Origin: CAIKZZ01 sp035604595
Lineage (GTDB): Bacteria; Pseudomonadota; Gammaproteobacteria; Steroidobacterales; Steroidobacteraceae
DNA length: 64,000 bases
Assembly (NCBI GenBank): GCA_035604595.1
Contig: DATNIE010000029.1
Coordinates: 118,741-182,740 of the forward strand
Direction of reading: 5' to 3'
The notes below the pieces were generated by a model. It worked only from the letters and a program-made list of their open reading frames with translations, was not told the DNA's origin and ran no database searches. Below are positions 59,741 to 64,000 of the stretch, in pieces (the stretch's first letter is position 1; each line of letters starts with the position of its first letter). A program made the position numbers and the translations under genes.

Positions 59741-60277
59741 TCACCGCCTGGCAGGCGCAGCACGTTCGGCCGCGGTGGCAGTCGCGAGCGTCGCGGCATC
59801 CCGCCGGATATCGGCAATCGCGGCCGGATCGAGCCTGACCTCGCCGTAGTGCTCGATCCGGACGGCCGAGAGCGTCGCGGCACCGCGAAACTCCGCACGC
59901 ACCGCCACCCGCGGCGCGACTGCCGCGGGTCCCGCACCGACCGCGGTGGCCGGCATCTCGCCACTGAAATAGAAGAGCGCCCCGCGCTCGAAGTAATACC
60001 GGTTCGAGAGGCTCGGCGCGCCGGGGCGCGCCACAGTCTCCTCGATGAGCCTGAGCTCGCCGCGGTCGAAGTAGCCGACGCATGCGCCCTGACCACTCGC
60101 CAGGTCCCGGTGCCACCTCACCTGCCGGTAGCCGGGCGCAGCGGCGTCGAACGCCGCGGCGCGCGCTTCGCCGGTCGCGGCGGCCGGCGACCCCTGGCGT
60201 GCCGGCTGCGCCGGCGGCGCGGTCTGCCCATGGGCCGAGGCGACCGCGGCCGCGAGCACCAGAATCGCTGTTCGCAT
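59741..60277 (-). CDS. Secreted hypothetical protein
   Basis: 178 residues from ATG 60277. A signal peptide (about 1-18, ending SAHGQT) is followed by a Pro/Ala-rich linker and a beta-rich domain containing RWHRDLASGQGACVGYFDRGELRLIEE and SNRYYFERGALFYFSGEMP. It resembles periplasmic domains of unknown function that carry FxxGxL beta-hairpin repeats. It is convergent with the preceding secreted gene (24 bp apart) and divergent from DUF502. Confidence 0.68.
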   Translation of the reverse strand: MRTAILVLAAAVASAHGQTAPPAQPARQGSPAAATGEARAAAFDAAAPGYRQVRWHRDLASGQGACVGYFDRGELRLIEETVARPGAPSLSNRYYFERGALFYFSGEMPATAVGAGPAAVAPRVAVRAEFRGAATLSAVRIEHYGEVRLDPAAIADIRRDAATLATATAAERAAPARR

Positions 60278-60355
60278 CGGGCGTCTCCTGCGCACCCGGG
60301 GGTCGCTGCGTGTCAAACTAGCATCCGCCCCGCCGTCTGTCGCCGGCCCGCCGCC

Positions 60356-60979
60356 ATGAAACGCCTGACCAACATCCTGATGAAGGGCCTCGCGGCCGTG
60401 CTGCCGCTCGGGCTCACGTTGTACTTCGTCTGGTGGCTCGCGAAGACCGCCGAGTCCCTGATGCACGGCGTGCTGACGGTCGTCGTGCCGCCCCGGCACT
60501 ATCTCCCGGGCATGGGAATTCTCGTGGGGCTGCTGCTGCTGTTTGCGGTGGGCTCGGTCGTCAACGCTTACATCGTGCGGCGCGCGATCGCGGTGTGGGA
60601 GGAGTTCCTCGGGCGGATTCCGCTGATCAAGACGGTCTACGGCGCGTTCCGGGACGTCGCACGGCTGCTGCCCTCCGGGCAGGGAAAGCGCGATCTGCAG
60701 AGCGTGGTCTGGCGGGTCGGCGAGGCCCGGTTGCTCGGCTTCGTCACGCGCGATGACCTTCCGGAGCTCAAGAAGCAGGCGGGCGGCGTCGACCTCGTCG
60801 CCGTGTACCTGCCGCTGAGCTACATGCTGGGCGGGCTCACCGTCTACCTGCCGAAGACTGCGGTCGAGCCGCTCGACATGCCGGTCGAGGCGGCGATGCG
60901 TCTCGCGATCACCGGCGGCATGGCGACCCACATCGACGCCGCTGGCCCGGCCGACGCCGTCCGCCGGGAGCGCGCGTGA
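60356..60979 (+). CDS. DUF502 family inner-membrane protein
   Basis: 207 residues from ATG 60356 (MKRLTNILMKGLAAVLPLGLTLYFVWWL). Two TM helices (about 10-30 and 52-75) and the conserved IPLIKTVYGAFRDVARLL. The C-terminal half has VAVYLPLSYMLGGLTVYLPKTAVEPLDMPVEAAMRLAITGG. Family members are widespread and uncharacterised, sometimes proposed to act in cell-envelope or transport processes. Confidence 0.92.
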   Translation: MKRLTNILMKGLAAVLPLGLTLYFVWWLAKTAESLMHGVLTVVVPPRHYLPGMGILVGLLLLFAVGSVVNAYIVRRAIAVWEEFLGRIPLIKTVYGAFRDVARLLPSGQGKRDLQSVVWRVGEARLLGFVTRDDLPELKKQAGGVDLVAVYLPLSYMLGGLTVYLPKTAVEPLDMPVEAAMRLAITGGMATHIDAAGPADAVRRERA

Positions 60980-61000
60980 AACCGGTCGGCGGGTGCCCGA

Positions 61001-61543
61001 TTACTTCTTGAGCCGGGTGATCTTCGAGCCTTCGAGGGTCAGGTCGTACATCAGGCCCTTGTTCGAGAACACGAAACCGACGATCGGCTTGCGGGTGGTC
61101 TCGGTGTCGATCGACTCGCCGGCGCCTAGCGAGGCGATCGCAATCGACCCGTCCACGCCCGCCATCCAGCCATCGCTGCTCTGAAATCTCTCGAGCTCGG
61201 CGTCGTCCATGAACAGGATCGCGACGCTCTTCTCCTGCACCCCGAGCTGAAAGCCGATCGAGGCCGAGCCGATCTTGTAGTAATTGGCGGTCCGTCCGCC
61301 GACCAGCAGCGCCCCTTCGCCGTACTCAGCGCCGACGCCGGCGCCGCCCTGGATGATGCGCGGAAACACCAGCATGCCGCGCGCCTTGGCAGCGAGTTCC
61401 TTGGCGGCGGGGGAGGTCTTGTACAGATCCGCGAGCGCCTCGCGCACGCGCGCGTCGATCTCAGCGAAGCTCGCCGCAAGGCCGCTCGGCGGCACGAGGG
61501 CGAGACCGGCGATGAGCAGGGCACGCGGCAGGCCTAGGATCAT
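61001..61543 (-). CDS. SYLF/YSC84 lipid-binding domain protein
   Basis: 180 residues from ATG 61543. A signal peptide (about 1-24, GLALVPPSGLAAS) is followed by the SYLF domain: AKELAAKARGMLVFPRIIQGGAGVGAEYGEGALL, YYKIGSASIGFQLGVQEKSVAILFM, and GVDGSIAI. Eukaryotic members bind phosphoinositides and actin; bacterial ones are exported and function is unknown. A role in outer-membrane lipid interaction is a guess. Convergent with DUF502. Confidence 0.9.
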   Translation of the reverse strand: MILGLPRALLIAGLALVPPSGLAASFAEIDARVREALADLYKTSPAAKELAAKARGMLVFPRIIQGGAGVGAEYGEGALLVGGRTANYYKIGSASIGFQLGVQEKSVAILFMDDAELERFQSSDGWMAGVDGSIAIASLGAGESIDTETTRKPIVGFVFSNKGLMYDLTLEGSKITRLKK

Positions 61544-61612
61544 CGTCGGGCTATCGCGAGCGGTTCCGGCATGCCCGGTGGCGGCGGAGCGCACCCGAGC
61601 CGGGGCGTCGCC

Positions 61613-62068
61613 TCAGGCGGTCGCGACGCGCGGGCGGTTGCGCCGGTAGGCAACCTCGACGTGGCGGATGCCCGAGGTGCGCCGGGCGACCTGGCGAATC
61701 TGCTGCAGCAGGCGTGGCAGCACGCGCTCCTGTGCATACCGACCGCCGAAGGCGTAGTCGTCGGCGACCCCGAGGTGGACGACGGTGATCCGCTCGAAGG
61801 TGTCGCGGACGTAAACGACCGCACCGACCGGTCGGGCGCGTCCGCCTTCCTCGTGCACGGCGAACAGCGTCTGTACCTCCGGTACTCCGGCCACCTGCAC
61901 CCTGAGCCAGCCGTCGTCTTCTACGATTTCGGGTATGCCATAGCGCTCGATCGTCGCTTGGATTGCGTGCCGCATCCGGTGCTGGCCGGCGTTGAAGAAC
62001 AGCAACGCCTCGAGCTGGCCCCGCATCGTTGCAGGCAAGCGCGACTTGACCGTGATCTCGTACGGCAT
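61613..62068 (-). CDS. Conserved protein of unknown function
   Basis: 151 residues. It reads MPYEITVKSRLPATMRGQLEALLFFNAGQHRMRHAIQATIERYGIPEIVE, then VQTLFAVHEE, and a C-terminal half VVYVRDTFERITVVHLGVADDYAFGGRYAQERVLPRLLQQIRQVARR. The alternation of strands and helices vaguely resembles a GNAT-like fold, but no acetyl-CoA loop is present. I do not recognise a named family. A promoter-like pair lies upstream, so it is probably expressed on its own. Confidence 0.75.
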   Translation of the reverse strand: MPYEITVKSRLPATMRGQLEALLFFNAGQHRMRHAIQATIERYGIPEIVEDDGWLRVQVAGVPEVQTLFAVHEEGGRARPVGAVVYVRDTFERITVVHLGVADDYAFGGRYAQERVLPRLLQQIRQVARRTSGIRHVEVAYRRNRPRVATA

Positions 62069-62095
62069 TCTGCAAGACCCCCGCCCGTCGTCGTC

Positions 62096-62123
62096 ATTGT
62101 AGTGGGCACAACGTGCCGCTCAA
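62096..62123 (-). promoter_or_regulatory. Sigma-70-type promoter upstream of the unknown gene
   Basis: On the minus strand, -35 TTGAGC (62123-62118, 4/6), 16-bp spacer, -10 TACAAT (62101-62096, 5/6), located 28 nt before the ATG at 62068. This is one of the better sigma-70-like matches in this GC-rich window. Confidence 0.5.
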
Positions 62124-62482
62124 CCCGGCCGAGCGTGTGCATCAGCCGTCCCCGTCGCGTCGCATCCTGCACCGGAAGCCGGGCCCCTGTCGAGAGGTAA
62201 ATTCAACTGCCATCTCGAAAAATGACGTGCGATCAATGGGTTAGGTGCAGCGTCCACGCTACAACCACTCCTGAAATGCTGTCTTATGCATGGCCACAAG
62301 GTGCCGCCGTCGCTCGCTTTTTTGACCTGCGTCACGGGCCCGCCCGGCCAAAGTGTTAACTGTCTCGACTCTGCAACGCCGGCGAAGTCCAAGGATGCGG
62401 GCTGGACCGGGGTCGAGCGGCCGCCCTGACCGCGTGGTGCATCCCGCGGGGACGGCGGCGGGGGCGGCGAGGACACCACAGT
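62124..62482. other. Long non-coding gap upstream of the TonB-like gene
   Basis: About 360 bp without a convincing gene on either strand. The part around 62200-62350 is AT-richer than surrounding coding DNA (for example GGTAAATTCAACTGCC and the T6 run near 62322), as expected for a control region. TTGACC at 62324-62329 could be a -35 for the TonB-like gene, but no matching -10 is seen at 16-18 bp. No hairpin or operator was identified. Confidence 0.5.
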
Positions 62483-63868
62483 ATGACGAGGAGCCGTCCG
62501 AACGCGACGGTCGACACCAGCGCCGTGCCCGGCGCGCCGGCGCGCGCCCCGGCCGCGCCGTCGCCCGTGGTTCGTGTCCATCCCGACGTTGCAGTCGTGA
62601 CGACGGATGCCGAGCTCGCGGCCGCGCTTCGCGCCGCGGCGCCGGACGTCTTCATCATGACCGTCGAGGCACCGGGCGCGCTCCCGGACCTGCTGCTCTC
62701 TGGAACTTACGGCGTGCTCGTCATGGACGTGCCGGCGCTCGGCGCCGATCCTGCAACGATTCTCAATCACCTGGCGGCCCAGTTCCCGGATTTGCCGATC
62801 GTCGCAGTTGGTACGCGCGAGGAGGAGGCACTCGTCGCGGCCCTGATCTCCGCCGGTCAGGTCTACCGCTACCTGCATCGCCCGATGTCGCCGGAACGGG
62901 CCCGGACATTCCTCGAGGCGGCTCTGCGTCGGCATGCGGATCGGATCCCCCTCCTGCACGCGCCGTCATCGCTGCCCGCACCGCCGTCCGCCCTGACGTC
63001 GTCGCGCCTGAAGGCCCGCCGACCAGCCCCCCGCTACGCCGCGATCGGCACGCAGCTCGCGCACCGCCTCCCGCGTATCCTGCTCGGCGCTGCCGCCGCC
63101 CTCGCTGTGCTCGCGCTCTTCCTGGCGCTGAGACCCCACGGTTCCGCCCCGCCGCACACGCCGCGCGCTGCGGTTCGCGGAGTGTTACGGACGGTGACGC
63201 CCGCACCCGTGCCGGAACCGGCGCCGGAGCCCGCCCAAGAGCCCGCCCAGGAGCCCGTACCGGTCGTGACGATCGCACCGGTCGTGACGGTCGCGCCGGT
63301 CGCGCCGGTCGCGCCACATGCCGACGCGCCAGGCGCGACGGCCGCTCCGCACGCCCGGCGCCAGGCGGCTGAGTCTTTCGCCGAGCCCGCCGCTGTCGCT
63401 CCTCCCGCCCCGGACTCCGTCCTGCCCGCCGCACCGGTCGATGTGCCGCTCCCGGGTGCGCCACCTGAGATCGGCCCGCTGCCCGACTCGAACGGGCCAC
63501 TGCCGGCAGTATCGGCACCGGCGTCGGACGCGAGCCCACCGGCGGTGGATGCCGGTGCACCGGCAATGGCGGCGAGTCCACTGGCGGCGGAGGTCGCAGC
63601 AGCGCCGCCCGCGCAAATCGCTCCGCTCGTGAAGGTCCTCAACGTGCCGCCCGCATATCCGCTCGAAGCCCGGCTGCGTGGGACGGAGGGCTGGGTCGAC
63701 GTGCATTTCACCGTCTCGCCGCAGGGCGTCACCGACAACGTGCGCGTCACGAACGCGAGCCCGCGCGGCGTGTTCGATCAGGCGGCGCTCGACGCCGTCA
63801 GCCGCTGGAGGTACGCGCCGCGGCCCTCAGCGGCCGAGGTCGACGAGCGGGTGCGGTTCCGCTTCTGA
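62483..63868 (+). CDS. Hybrid protein: degenerate receiver domain, one TM, Pro-rich stalk and TonB C-terminal domain
   Basis: 461 residues. N-terminal ~35-155 shows the receiver fold: VAVVTTDAEL, phospho-acceptor position Asp82 (LVMDVPAL), Thr111 (AVGTRE), but Arg133 where the invariant Lys sits (LHRPM), with the acidic pair reduced to Asp42. A single TM (198-217) and a Pro/Ala/Val stalk (220-390) lead to the TonB domain (ending YPLEARLRGTEGWVDVHFTVSPQGVTDNVRVTNASPRGVFDQAALDAVSRWRYAP). The receiver would face the cytoplasm. No exbB/exbD is adjacent. Confidence 0.88.
   Translation: MTRSRPNATVDTSAVPGAPARAPAAPSPVVRVHPDVAVVTTDAELAAALRAAAPDVFIMTVEAPGALPDLLLSGTYGVLVMDVPALGADPATILNHLAAQFPDLPIVAVGTREEEALVAALISAGQVYRYLHRPMSPERARTFLEAALRRHADRIPLLHAPSSLPAPPSALTSSRLKARRPAPRYAAIGTQLAHRLPRILLGAAAALAVLALFLALRPHGSAPPHTPRAAVRGVLRTVTPAPVPEPAPEPAQEPAQEPVPVVTIAPVVTVAPVAPVAPHADAPGATAAPHARRQAAESFAEPAAVAPPAPDSVLPAAPVDVPLPGAPPEIGPLPDSNGPLPAVSAPASDASPPAVDAGAPAMAASPLAAEVAAAPPAQIAPLVKVLNVPPAYPLEARLRGTEGWVDVHFTVSPQGVTDNVRVTNASPRGVFDQAALDAVSRWRYAPRPSAAEVDERVRFRF
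63226..63315 (+). repeat. Tandem Pro-rich/VAPV coding repeats in the TonB-like stalk
   Basis: Short in-frame repeats encode alternating EPAQ units (about 63226-63260) and then V(A/T)PV-type units (63262-63315), where a GCGCCGGTC 9-mer recurs. Such stalks span the periplasm in TonB proteins and often vary in repeat number. It is a coding repeat, not a mobile element. Confidence 0.6.
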
Positions 63869-64000
63869 TATGGCCCCGTCGTGTCAAGCGGCGCGAGGGG
63901 GTTTCTCGCGGGGTTGAGCCGCGCTGCGGTGTGAGTCTGCTGAGGCGGGTTCACTCCCGATCAGGAACGCGACGCGCGAGGACTTGGCGACGATGGATCA
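63869..64000. other. Right edge, no identifiable gene
   Basis: The final 132 bp after the TonB-like stop hold no recognisable coding start with family signature. The text is GC-rich, with a GCGCGAGGGGGTTTCTCGCGGG imperfect inverted repeat (63891-63911) that could be a stem, but no T run follows. Whatever gene begins beyond the right edge is not visible. Confidence 0.4.

Noticed and set aside
63226..63315. Tandem repeats as a possible CRISPR-like array
   Set aside because: The repeats are short, in frame and encode the Pro/Val-rich TonB stalk; no spacers.

Overview
The window is one continuous, gene-dense, very GC-rich chromosomal segment. Gene content and order point to a gammaproteobacterium near the Xanthomonadales/Nevskiales/Steroidobacterales: dapF-DUF484-xerC, ubiE-ubiJ-ubiB, cysB, yajQ, oxyR with C199/C208, GspA/GspB, and a MetX of the serine O-succinyltransferase type beside cysK. 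The taxonomic call is inference. I see no rRNA, tRNA, CRISPR, prophage or recognisable insertion sequence. Many genes are coupled by ATGA/TGATG overlaps.

Regions. (1) 1-2900, minus: an extracytoplasmic redox cluster of TlpA-like thioredoxin, DUF4266 lipoprotein, DUF3570 beta-barrel with a flavinylation-type motif, and ApbE cut by the window edge. A PAP2 phosphatase follows, divergent from an OmpR/QseC-type two-component system, with an exact PmrA-type box between them. (2) 5.2-12.8 kb: rimO, a TPR protein, dapF-DUF484-xerC, an outer-membrane barrel, DUF971 and an orphan nitrile hydratase accessory protein. (3) 13-19.3 kb: cysK divergent from metX, an LpqC-like esterase, and ubiE-ubiJ-ubiB. 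(4) 19.3-28.2 kb, minus: a phospholipase-D lipoprotein, a VOC protein and a complete trpEGDCFBA operon. The operon is preceded by a WWW leader peptide, an attenuator, and a promoter placed so that the leader mRNA is essentially leaderless. (5) 28.3-36.1 kb, mostly plus: an LpxL-family acyltransferase, an ABC exporter, cysB, yajQ, a hydroxyacid dehydrogenase and sodC. (6) 36.1-38.8 kb: peroxide defence, with ahpC and ahpD divergent from oxyR across a near-perfect OxyR site. (7) 38.8-40.5 kb: an ECF sigma factor and putative anti-sigma factor, with two divergent promoters sharing TGAAACC-N17-GTATCA. (8) 40.5-50.5 kb: hydrolases (two polyhydroxybutyrate-related), pgl, an AtzG/AtzE-type pair, OsmC, a CDF transporter and dinB. 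(9) 50.6-64 kb: GspA-GspB, a DAK2-DegV fusion, a UDG-superfamily glycosylase, a quinone oxidoreductase, a TSUP permease, several secreted unknowns, and a receiver-TM-TonB hybrid.

The local circuits best supported by the DNA are the PmrA-box two-component/PAP2 unit, the OxyR-AhpC/AhpD unit, the autoregulated ECF sigma module and the Trp attenuator. The least explained systems are the DUF3570/DUF4266/ApbE redox island and the receiver-TonB protein.
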